This document shows, piece by piece, positions 1 to 5,502 of a DNA stretch of 5,502 bases. Each line of letters opens with the position of its first letter. Position 1 is the first letter of the stretch. This DNA is from Planctomycetales bacterium (GTDB lineage: Bacteria > Planctomycetota > Planctomycetia > Pirellulales > Thermoguttaceae): the NCBI GenBank assembly GCA_007122045.1, contig SKJM01000779.1:1-5502 (forward strand), written 5' to 3'. A model generated the notes under the pieces. The model saw only the letters and a list, made by a program, of their open reading frames with translations. It was not told the origin of the DNA and ran no database searches. A program made the position numbers and the translations under genes.

Positions 1-1175
1 AGGTGATGCGGCGGTCCGATTGGCTCATCGACCTGGGCCCGGGGGCCGGCCGGCACGGCGGCGACGTGGTGGCCCAGGGCGAGCCGGCCGCCGTCGCCCG
101 GAACGGCTCGCTCACCGGCCGCTACCTGGCCGGCCTGGAGTCCATCCCCGTTCCCCAGCGCCGCCGGCGAACGGCCAAGAGCCGCCCCGTCACCCTCGAA
201 GGCGCCACGACGAACAACCTGAAGGACGTGACCGTCCGGTTCCCCCTTTCCGCTTTCGTGTGCGTGACGGGCGTGAGCGGGTCGGGCAAGAGTTCGCTGC
301 TGAACGAAACGCTCGCCCCGGCGCTGGTGCGCCGGCTGGGCGGCCCGGCGCCGAAACCCGGCCCGCACCGCGGCCTGCGCGGCGTCCAGCAGATCGACAA
401 GGTGGTCGAGGTCGACCAGGCGCCCATCGGCCGCACGCCGCGCAGCAACCCGGGCACGTACACGGGCGTGTTCGACGAAATCCGCAAGGTGTTCGCCGGC
501 ACCCGCGACGCCCGGCAGCGCGGCTACAAGGCCGGCCGGTTCAGCTTCAACGTGAAGGGCGGCCGGTGCGAGGAGTGCCAGGGGCAGGGCCTGAAGCGGA
601 TCGAGATGAACTTCCTGCCCGACCTGTACGTCGTGTGCCCTGTGTGCCGGGGCTCGCGGTTCAACCGTCAAACGCTGGCCGTCCGCTACAAGCACAAGAA
701 CATCGCCGACGTGCTCGGCATGTGCGTCGACGAGGCGGCCGATTTCTTCGAAAACTTCCCCACCATCGCCCGCCTGCTGGACAGCCTCCGGCAAGTCGGG
801 CTGGGCTACCTGACCCTCGGCCAGCCCTCCACCACCCTCTCCGGCGGCGAGGCGCAGCGCATCAAGCTGGCCACGGAACTGAGCCGGGTGGATACGGGCA
901 AGACGTTCTACCTGCTCGACGAGCCCACGACGGGGCTGCACTTCGACGACATCAAGCGGCTGCTGGCCGTGCTCCACCGCCTGGTCGACCTCGGCAACAC
1001 GGTGGTGGTGATCGAGCACCACCTCGACGTGATCAAGACGGCCGACTGGATCATCGACCTCGGCCCCGAAGGCGGCGACGCCGGCGGCCGCGTCGTCGCC
1101 GCCGGCACGCCCGAACACGTGGCCGCGATGGACAGCCACACGGGGCGGTTTTTGCGGGCGGTGCTCGAAGGGTAA
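1..1175 (+). CDS. uvrA: UvrA, excinuclease ABC subunit A (5'-truncated by window edge)
   Basis: Damage-recognition ATPase of nucleotide excision repair; it loads UvrB at lesions in the cytoplasm. The first full codon is GTG at 3, but this is internal: the opening residues ([14 protein letters not shown]) match the end of the first ABC module. About 390 residues are visible of a family length near 940. Numbering from that codon, the second ABC module shows Walker [10 protein letters not shown] (90-98), the hinge segment [14 protein letters not shown] (142-155), a CX2C-X19-CX2C zinc finger (C189, C192, C212, C215), the ABC signature [12 protein letters not shown] (279-290), Walker B with [10 protein letters not shown] (304-313) and the H-loop histidine in VVVIEHH (near 339). 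All key residues are intact and the C-terminus is complete, ending in TAA. The gene converges on the metallopeptidase gene with 47 bases between them and no clear terminator. Whether it is the main UvrA or a second copy cannot be judged without the N-terminal UvrB-binding region. Confidence 0.97.
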   Translation, partial: VMRRSDWLIDLGPGAGRHGGDVVAQGEPAAVARNGSLTGRYLAGLESIPVPQRRRRTAKSRPVTLEGATTNNLKDVTVRFPLSAFVCVTGVSGSGKSSLLNETLAPALVRRLGGPAPKPGPHRGLRGVQQIDKVVEVDQAPIGRTPRSNPGTYTGVFDEIRKVFAGTRDARQRGYKAGRFSFNVKGGRCEECQGQGLKRIEMNFLPDLYVVCPVCRGSRFNRQTLAVRYKHKNIADVLGMCVDEAADFFENFPTIARLLDSLRQVGLGYLTLGQPSTTLSGGEAQRIKLATELSRVDTGKTFYLLDEPTTGLHFDDIKRLLAVLHRLVDLGNTVVVIEHHLDVIKTADWIIDLGPEGGDAGGRVVAAGTPEHVAAMDSHTGRFLRAVLEG

Positions 1176-1222
1176 GAAGCTCGGATGGCGGCGAGGCGCG
1201 ACGGTAAGGTTAACCTGCCCAA

Positions 1223-1837
1223 CTACTGTGTCAACGGCAGAAGTCCTTCGGCTTCAAGCCGCTTGTGCACAACGGCAGCAGACACCTGGAAAGCGCGGCC
1301 GATGTAGCTTTCAACAAGGTCGATCGCCCCGGTAGCTTCATCACGAATGTCCAAACCGTTTTGCTCAGCCATGGCCACGCATTCTTGGAATGAGGCGACA
1401 AGATTGGAGGTCGGAACCAAGACAAGCCCAGCAAAGAAATTGGCGTGGAACTCGACAAAGCTGTACTCTTTTTCCGGAATGGATCGGCTTACTGCCGCCT
1501 TCCAGGAAGCGATGTCGTCGAACTCGAACTCCTGCCATAGGTCGGCGTGCAGTATTCGATGGGCAAGCTCATGTGCCAAGCTGAATCGGTATCGATTTAT
1601 GCGGTTCAAGTAGACATATTCATCTACACGGATCTCCCGCGTATCACGAGTGAGAAATGCAACCGTGTCGAAATGCGCCTCCAGGCCCGGAGTCGGAACA
1701 ATATCCATCTCGAACTGCTGTTCAATGATGAGTTCAATAGGAACCGGAACTGTTCCCGCCCGATTATACTGGTGCAAGAACTCAGAAGCTCGGCGGCGCA
1801 GCTCGTCTTTACCAAGGTAGGGCGCTTTGAACGCCAT
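1223..1837 (-). CDS. ImmA/IrrE family zinc metallopeptidase
   Basis: A 204-residue soluble protein of the COG2856 family. The zinc site is visible: HELAH at 89-93 gives two histidine ligands and the catalytic glutamate E90, and E129 in E-x-x-A-N-x-F-A (129-136), followed by LVLVP, sits where the family has its third ligand. The length is normal and no signal peptide or membrane segment is seen. Known relatives (ImmA of ICEBs1, IrrE/PprI of Deinococcus) inactivate or cleave an XRE-type repressor encoded beside them. The ATG at 1837 is preceded by GGAG and AGGA, both overlapping the end of the upstream regulator gene; only 5 bases separate the two genes, so they are almost certainly cotranscribed and coupled. 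Base composition is near 50% GC, well below its neighbours, which suggests acquisition. The target is inferred to be the adjacent regulator; a stress-response or toxin-antitoxin-like role is possible but not shown. Confidence 0.92.
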   Translation of the reverse strand: MAFKAPYLGKDELRRRASEFLHQYNRAGTVPVPIELIIEQQFEMDIVPTPGLEAHFDTVAFLTRDTREIRVDEYVYLNRINRYRFSLAHELAHRILHADLWQEFEFDDIASWKAAVSRSIPEKEYSFVEFHANFFAGLVLVPTSNLVASFQECVAMAEQNGLDIRDEATGAIDLVESYIGRAFQVSAAVVHKRLEAEGLLPLTQ

Positions 1838-1842
1838 TGGTC

Positions 1843-2208
1843 CTAACTCCTGCGAATCCGTTCGACCAATTCATCGAGATTGTGCGCGGCAACTTGCCGG
1901 GCTCGCAGCGTTCTGAATAAGACCGGCAGTTTGTCCACGACCTTCTCGTCGGACATCAGGTCGGGCGGAATCTCACCCCGATCCGCTGCTGCGGCGTCGA
2001 ACAATTCCAGCCATTCGTCGCTACCGCGATTCAACCCGAGGGCGGTTGCGTAGCGCTCGATCAAGTCCCTGCCATGCGGAGGGGGGCATAACCCCCTCTC
2101 TATGCGGCTGAAATTGCCCGGGTCGAACCCGTGTTTCAGACAGAACTCTCGAAGCGTCAATCCGGCCCCCAGCCGGTGCCTCTTGACCAACCTACCGAAT
2201 TTATACAT
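1843..2208 (-). CDS. XRE-family helix-turn-helix transcriptional regulator
   Basis: A 121-residue DNA-binding protein. The N-terminal HTH spans about residues 5-60: recognisable helix 2 TLREFCLKHG (18-27) and recognition helix DPGNFSRIERG (29-39), then PPP and a helix ending ATALGL. The C-terminal part carries IPPDLMSD (80-87) and a KLPVLFRTLR block (93-102), which I recognise from regulators paired with ImmA-type peptidases. Start choice: the frame stays open to a GTG at 2274, but the promoter -10 box (2263-2268) lies downstream of that GTG, so it would not be transcribed. GAAGAGGA at 2220-2213 is well spaced for ATG 2208 (5 bases after GAGG); the ATG at 2211 directly before it would be too close. 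It is the first gene of a two-gene operon with the metallopeptidase, and probably autoregulates through the inverted repeat over its own -10. Acting as repressor and as the peptidase substrate is inference from the family pairing. Confidence 0.9.
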   Translation of the reverse strand: MYKFGRLVKRHRLGAGLTLREFCLKHGFDPGNFSRIERGLCPPPHGRDLIERYATALGLNRGSDEWLELFDAAAADRGEIPPDLMSDEKVVDKLPVLFRTLRARQVAAHNLDELVERIRRS

Positions 2209-2212
2209 CATA

Positions 2213-2220
2213 TCCTCTTC
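2213..2220 (-). promoter_or_regulatory. Ribosome binding site of the XRE regulator
   Basis: GAAGAGGA on the minus strand, with GAGG five bases before ATG 2208 and two before ATG 2211. It decides the start in favour of 2208. Its first four bases also lie in the 3' arm of a possible leader hairpin. Confidence 0.7.
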
Positions 2221-2242
2221 GACTGCTCGTGCTGTTTCGAAG
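2217..2242 (-). other. Possible leader hairpin touching the regulator RBS
   Basis: CTTCGA and TCGAAG (plus-strand positions 2217-2222 and 2237-2242) are exact inverted repeats separated by 14 bases. In the minus-strand transcript they fall between the predicted transcription start (about 2256) and the start codon, and the 3' arm runs into the Shine-Dalgarno sequence. A six-pair stem with a 14-base loop is only modestly stable, so an effect on translation is uncertain. Confidence 0.25.
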
Positions 2243-2255
2243 CCACCAACGCCGT

Positions 2256-2273
2256 TGTTGTCATTATACAACA
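2256..2273. promoter_or_regulatory. Candidate operator: inverted repeat over the -10 box
   Basis: TGTTGT (2256-2261) and ACAACA (2268-2273) are perfect 6-base arms around a 6-base spacer, making an 18-base dyad. The -10 hexamer of the regulator promoter lies within it (2263-2268). Size and placement are what is expected for a dimeric XRE repressor blocking its own promoter. Which protein binds is inferred from position only. Confidence 0.5.
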
Positions 2274-2290
2274 CTTCGTGAGCCAGTCAA
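2263..2290 (-). promoter_or_regulatory. Sigma70-type promoter of the regulator/peptidase operon
   Basis: On the minus strand TTGACT (2290-2285) is followed, after a 16-base spacer, by a perfect TATAAT (2268-2263): 11 of 12 consensus bases. Transcription would start near 2256, giving a leader of about 47 bases before ATG 2208. It lies in the 108-base divergent gap, with the -35 only 26 bases from the HzsA-like start codon, so a repressor or polymerase bound here could affect both directions. No convincing plus-strand promoter was found in the same gap. Confidence 0.75.
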
Positions 2291-2316
2291 GGGCCAGTTG
2301 TCCACGGAATTGCACC

Positions 2317-4866
2317 ATGCCATCCTCGCTGACCTCCCGGAACCGCCTGTGCCGACGCTCGATGCACGGCGCCCCAGGACGCGTCGCCTCGCTGTTGGCG
2401 GTCTTGCCGATCGTGCTGTTTGGCTCGGCCCGGGCGGAGGAGGTCATCTTCGCCGTGCGGCAACCGATGGGGCCGCACTGGTACGAGAACTTCGGGCATT
2501 CGGTCGTCGATGAAGATGACAAGCACTACGGCGCGCTCGGGCGACTGTGCAAGTGGAACATGGAAACCGGCGAGTTGTCCGTCCTGCTCGACGACCCCGA
2601 GGGCGGCGTGCGCGACCCGCAGGTGCATTATGACGGCGAGCGGATCCTCTTCTCCTATCGCCCGGGCGGCACCCACTACTACCACCTGTACGAAATCGGT
2701 GCCGACGGCACCGGGCTGAGGCAGCTCACCGACGGCCCGTTCGACGACATCGAGCCGTCCTACCTGCCCGACGGCGGCATCGTCTTCTGCTCCAGCCGGT
2801 GCAACCGGTTCGTGCCCTGCTGGTACACGCAGGTGGCCATCTTGTACCGCTGCGACGCCGACGGGGGGAACATCCGCCCCTTGTCGTCGAACATCGAGAA
2901 CGACAACACCCCCTGGGTCCTGCCCGACGGACGCATTCTCTACACGCGGTGGGAGTACGTGGACCGCTCGCGGGAAGACTTCCACCACCTGTGGGTGATG
3001 AATCCCGACGGGACCGGCCAGATGGTGCTCTTCGGCAACGCGCTGCCCGGCGATCTGTACATCGACGCCAAGCCGGTGCCGGGCACGAACCGCATAATCA
3101 TGGTCAATTCGCCCCGGCACGGCCGCCGCGAGCACGAAGGGCGGATCGCGCTGGTTCGCACCGACTTGGGGCCCAACGCGCCCGAGGCCCAAACCATCGT
3201 TCACGCCGGCGAGAACTTTCGCGACCCCTATCCCCTCTCCGAAGACACGTTTCTGGCGGCGCAGCACGACAAGCTGCTGCGGATGACGGCCGCCGGCGAT
3301 ACAGAGGTGCTCTTCCGCCTGCCGGCGGAACTGGCCGCGGGCGGCGCCTGGCTGCACGAGCCGCGCCCCCTGCGCCCGCGGCCGCGCGAGCCGGTCATCC
3401 CGCCGCGGGCCGATCCGGCCGAAGCGACGGGCCGGATCCTCGTGGCCGACGTCTACCGCGGCCGCAACATGGAAGCGGTGCGCCGGGGGGCGATCGCCCG
3501 CCTGCTGATCCTGGAGAACCTGCCCAAGCCGGTCAACTACACCGGCTCGATGGACCCGATCTCCTACGGCGGATCGTACACGCTCAACCGGGTGCTGGGA
3601 ACGGTGCCCGTCGAGCCCGACGGCTCCGTGTACGCCGAAGTGCCGCCGCTGCGGAGCCTCCAACTGGTGGCCCTCGACCACGACGACCGGTCGGTCAAGC
3701 GGATGCTGAGTTTCCTGACGGTGATGCCGGGCGAAGTGGCCGGGTGCGTCGGGTGCCACGAACCGCGGACGATGCCGCCCCCGCCGGCGGCCGGCGCCGA
3801 CCTGCTGGCCCTGCGGCGCCCGCCAAGCCGGATCGAGCCGATTCCGGGCGCTCCCGACGTGTTCGACTACCCCCGCGATATCCAGCCCATCTGGGACCGG
3901 CACTGCCTCGAGTGCCACGATACGGCAACCTACGCGGGCCGCGCCCTGCTGACCGGCGACCAGGGACCCATGTTCACGCACAGCTACTTCACCCTGTCCT
4001 CGCGGCTGCAAGTTGCCGACGGCCGCGACCTGGCCCGGGGCGATTATCCCCCGTACACCATCGGCAGCTCGGCCAGTTTCCTGATGGACAAGGTGGACGG
4101 CTCGCACCACGGTGTCCAGTTGACCGCCGCCGAGTTGCGAACCGTGAAGCTGTGGATCGACGCGGCGGCCACCTTCCCGGGCACGTATGCCGCCCTGGGG
4201 GGCGGCATGATCGGCCCCTACGCCGCGCTGCAGTACGGCACGCGGCCGCGGCGCGACTACGCCAACTGGCCGGCCCAGCGCCGGGCCCGCGAAGCCATGG
4301 ACCGCCGCTGCGGCGCGTGCCACGCCGAAACGACCCGCCTGCCCGACTCGCCGGCCGACCACCTGGGGCTGCGGCTGCACCACTTGGCGTACGGCGAGGG
4401 CCGGCCGCGCCACTGGGCCCCGCCCTGGTTGGAGCCCGACGGCGGCGGCCCGCTGCGCCCCGGCTCGCTGGAATGGATGCGACGGCACGCCGACCCGCGG
4501 TTGCAGTTCTCCCGCCACGTCCTCTACAACCTCAGCCGTCCGGCGGAGTCGGTCCTGGTGCGGGCGCCGCTTTCGGCCGCGGCGGGTGGGTACGAACTGT
4601 GCGGGGAGGTATTCACCACCACCACCGACGCCGACTACCGGGCGATCGTCGCCGGCATCGAAGAGGCGAAGCGCTACCTCGAGTCCATCGGCCGCTTCAA
4701 CATGCCCGGCTTCCACCCCGAGCCCGAGTACCTTCGCGAGATGAAGCGATACGGCATACTGCCGCCCGACCACCGGGACGACGACCCGATCGACGTGTAC
4801 GAGACGGACCGGCGTTATTGGCAGTCGCTTCACCACCGGCCCGAGGCGGGCAATTCAACTCGATAA
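2317..4866 (+). CDS. HzsA-related exported multiheme c-type cytochrome with beta-propeller
   Basis: An 849-residue protein related to the anammox hydrazine synthase alpha subunit. A signal peptide is clear: a basic N-region (R8, R10, R13, R14), hydrophobic [14 protein letters not shown] (23-36) and likely cleavage after ARA (40), so it is exported, as c-heme attachment requires. PD40/TolB-like propeller repeats follow: [19 protein letters not shown] (130-148), then [14 protein letters not shown] (179-192) with [17 protein letters not shown] (202-218), then NPDGTGQMV (229-237). A cysteine cluster (C158, C162, C168, C179) lies among them. A middle domain with [18 protein letters not shown] (427-444) runs into heme motif CVGCH (477-481); CLECH (530-534) and CGACH (665-669) follow, and the family-typical RFNMPGF is near the C-terminus (793-799). 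ATG 2317 gives a complete signal peptide but no good Shine-Dalgarno; ATG 2362 is an alternative. The anammox subunit makes hydrazine with HzsB and HzsC; neither is here, so the reaction is unknown. The stop codon lies in a gene-remnant junction. Confidence 0.88.
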   Translation: MPSSLTSRNRLCRRSMHGAPGRVASLLAVLPIVLFGSARAEEVIFAVRQPMGPHWYENFGHSVVDEDDKHYGALGRLCKWNMETGELSVLLDDPEGGVRDPQVHYDGERILFSYRPGGTHYYHLYEIGADGTGLRQLTDGPFDDIEPSYLPDGGIVFCSSRCNRFVPCWYTQVAILYRCDADGGNIRPLSSNIENDNTPWVLPDGRILYTRWEYVDRSREDFHHLWVMNPDGTGQMVLFGNALPGDLYIDAKPVPGTNRIIMVNSPRHGRREHEGRIALVRTDLGPNAPEAQTIVHAGENFRDPYPLSEDTFLAAQHDKLLRMTAAGDTEVLFRLPAELAAGGAWLHEPRPLRPRPREPVIPPRADPAEATGRILVADVYRGRNMEAVRRGAIARLLILENLPKPVNYTGSMDPISYGGSYTLNRVLGTVPVEPDGSVYAEVPPLRSLQLVALDHDDRSVKRMLSFLTVMPGEVAGCVGCHEPRTMPPPPAAGADLLALRRPPSRIEPIPGAPDVFDYPRDIQPIWDRHCLECHDTATYAGRALLTGDQGPMFTHSYFTLSSRLQVADGRDLARGDYPPYTIGSSASFLMDKVDGSHHGVQLTAAELRTVKLWIDAAATFPGTYAALGGGMIGPYAALQYGTRPRRDYANWPAQRRAREAMDRRCGACHAETTRLPDSPADHLGLRLHHLAYGEGRPRHWAPPWLEPDGGGPLRPGSLEWMRRHADPRLQFSRHVLYNLSRPAESVLVRAPLSAAAGGYELCGEVFTTTTDADYRAIVAGIEEAKRYLESIGRFNMPGFHPEPEYLREMKRYGILPPDHRDDDPIDVYETDRRYWQSLHHRPEAGNSTR

Positions 4867-5059
4867 AGGGCCATATCTGCTGAAACCACGTGCAGCGGCG
4901 GTGGTAGTTCGTCGTCGCCTCGTCGAGCGTGCCGAACGGAAAGGCCTTGTGCGCCGATTCGTAATTGTGCAGCGCCAAGGCGATCTGTTTCAGGTTGTTG
5001 CTGCACTGCATGCGCCGCGCCGCCTCCCGCGCCGCCTGCACCGCCGGCAGAAGCAGCCC
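4859..5059 (-). pseudogene. DUF1559 (prepilin-like) gene remnant, truncated at both ends
   Basis: Reading the minus strand from 5059 gives [20 protein letters not shown], then [20 protein letters not shown] and, further on, [10 protein letters not shown]: 67 codons matching the conserved segment just after the N-terminal transmembrane helix of DUF1559 proteins. Intact members are usually around 300 residues and begin with a prepilin signal (FTLVELLVVIAIIG-like). Here no such helix occurs upstream in any minus frame: the same frame reads IWHCSLR back to a TGA at 5086-5084. After FIE the frame runs into the antisense of the HzsA-like gene and loses similarity. The fragment therefore lacks its start, its membrane anchor and most of its C-terminal domain. 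An in-frame GTG at 5041 (the V of PAVQAAR) could be miscalled as a start. It is most likely a recombination relic from one of the many DUF1559 copies typical of planctomycetes, and probably not functional. Confidence 0.8.
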
Positions 5060-5109
5060 AAGCCGAAGGGAACAGTGCCATATTCACGGGACCATCGCGT
5101 TATCGCCGC

Positions 5110-5502
5110 TCATGGCAGCCTCTTCGGGAACGGCACCGGCCGCAGGGCCCGGGCGCGCGGGCTCGGCTCGTCGAGCGGCCGGAAGTTCACCTCCGCGACC
5201 CGCAGCCGCTCCAGGTGCGCGTCGAGCCGCAACAGGAAAGCGTCGAACGGCTCCTTTTCGGCCGACCAGAACACCTCGGCCATCGCGCACGCGCGGGGAT
5301 AGGCCATGTACTCCCGGTGCGCAGCGTCCTTGATATACTCGCCCCACAACTGGGCCTGCGCGCCCAGCACACGCGGCGTTTGCTCGGGCGTGAGGGCGGC
5401 GGGCACGGGCTCGTACTCGTAGACGCGACGGAGCGGCAGCAAGCCGCCAATGGCCAGCGGCTCCGATTCGGCCGGGCCCTGGTAATAGTCGAAGTAGGTG
5501 TG
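5110..5502 (-). CDS. GH20 beta-N-acetylhexosaminidase (5' part beyond window edge)
   Basis: C-terminal 130 residues of a family 20 glycoside hydrolase, which removes terminal N-acetylhexosamine from chitin fragments, glycans or glycosaminoglycans by substrate-assisted catalysis. The frame is open to the right edge. Numbering from there: TYFDYYQ (2-8), EPLAIGG (14-20), VYEYEPVP (27-34), LGAQAQLWGEY (46-56), EYMAYPRACAMAEVFWS (about 63-80), then a helical DAFLLRLDAHLERL stretch. These fit the last strands of the TIM barrel. By analogy with Streptomyces plicatus hexosaminidase, the Tyr of TYFD, W53 and E55 (LWGE) should line the -1 sugar site. The catalytic Asp-Glu pair and any signal peptide lie outside the window. 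Expected cellular location is periplasmic or secreted, but this is not visible. The gene converges on the HzsA-like gene; the stop TGA at 5112-5110 is followed by a short intergenic stretch containing the DUF1559 relic. Confidence 0.92.
   Translation of the reverse strand, partial: HTYFDYYQGPAESEPLAIGGLLPLRRVYEYEPVPAALTPEQTPRVLGAQAQLWGEYIKDAAHREYMAYPRACAMAEVFWSAEKEPFDAFLLRLDAHLERLRVAEVNFRPLDEPSPRARALRPVPFPKRLP

Noticed and set aside
20..1207. Long second plus-strand frame across uvrA
   Set aside because: An Arg/Pro-rich frame shadow caused by high GC; UvrA motifs are all in the other frame.
1207..1216. Palindrome AGGTTAACCT in the uvrA/peptidase gap as a terminator
   Set aside because: It has no loop and no T-run; a ten-base palindrome is too short to call a terminator.
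1347..1846. Plus-strand frames opposite the metallopeptidase gene
   Set aside because: No recognisable domain; the minus strand carries the intact HELAH peptidase with a coupled start.
2209..2274. GTG start at 2274 for the regulator
   Set aside because: The -10 box lies within the extra segment, so that GTG would precede the transcription start; GAAGAGGA supports ATG 2208.
2131..2316. N-terminal extension of the HzsA-like frame upstream of ATG 2317
   Set aside because: It overlaps the regulator gene antisense, shows no family similarity, and would bury the signal peptide 62 residues inside the protein.
2287..4836. Very long open frame on the minus strand opposite the HzsA-like gene (849 codons)
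   Set aside because: It is a high-GC antisense shadow: no recognisable domain, odd composition rich in Val, Gly, Arg and His, and the opposite strand has clear family motifs and a signal peptide.
4697..5041. 114-codon minus-strand frame starting at GTG 5041
   Set aside because: Only its first part is DUF1559-like, the GTG is an internal valine of PAVQAAR, and the last 50 or so codons are antisense to the HzsA-like gene.

Overview
The window looks like chromosomal DNA of a high-GC planctomycete that is not an obvious anammox organism. This rests on three things: a large secreted c-type cytochrome related to the hydrazine synthase alpha subunit (a family that is widespread in Pirellulales-like planctomycetes), a remnant of a DUF1559 prepilin-like gene (a hugely expanded planctomycete family), and high-GC coding with weak ribosome binding sites. 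The assignment is inferred from protein families; no rRNA or other marker gene is present.

Layout from left to right: (1) the C-terminal 390 residues of UvrA on the plus strand, cut by the left edge; (2) a two-gene minus-strand operon, an XRE-type helix-turn-helix regulator followed by an ImmA/IrrE zinc metallopeptidase, at roughly 45-55% GC in sampled lines against about 70% around it, with a near-consensus sigma70-type promoter whose -10 box lies inside an inverted repeat; (3) a divergently transcribed plus-strand gene for an exported, beta-propeller, three-CxxCH HzsA-related protein of about 849 residues; (4) a short intergenic stretch holding a 67-codon minus-strand fragment of a DUF1559 gene, truncated at both ends, whose left end overlaps the HzsA-like stop codon; (5) the C-terminal 130 residues of a GH20 beta-N-acetylhexosaminidase on the minus strand, cut by the right edge.

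The genes do not form one pathway. UvrA is DNA-repair housekeeping and GH20 is glycan degradation. The regulator/peptidase pair looks like a self-contained acquired module of the kind in which a metallopeptidase removes the partner repressor. The HzsA-like protein is the least understood item: it has the fold and heme motifs of the anammox enzyme subunit but no hzsB or hzsC beside it, so its substrate is unknown.
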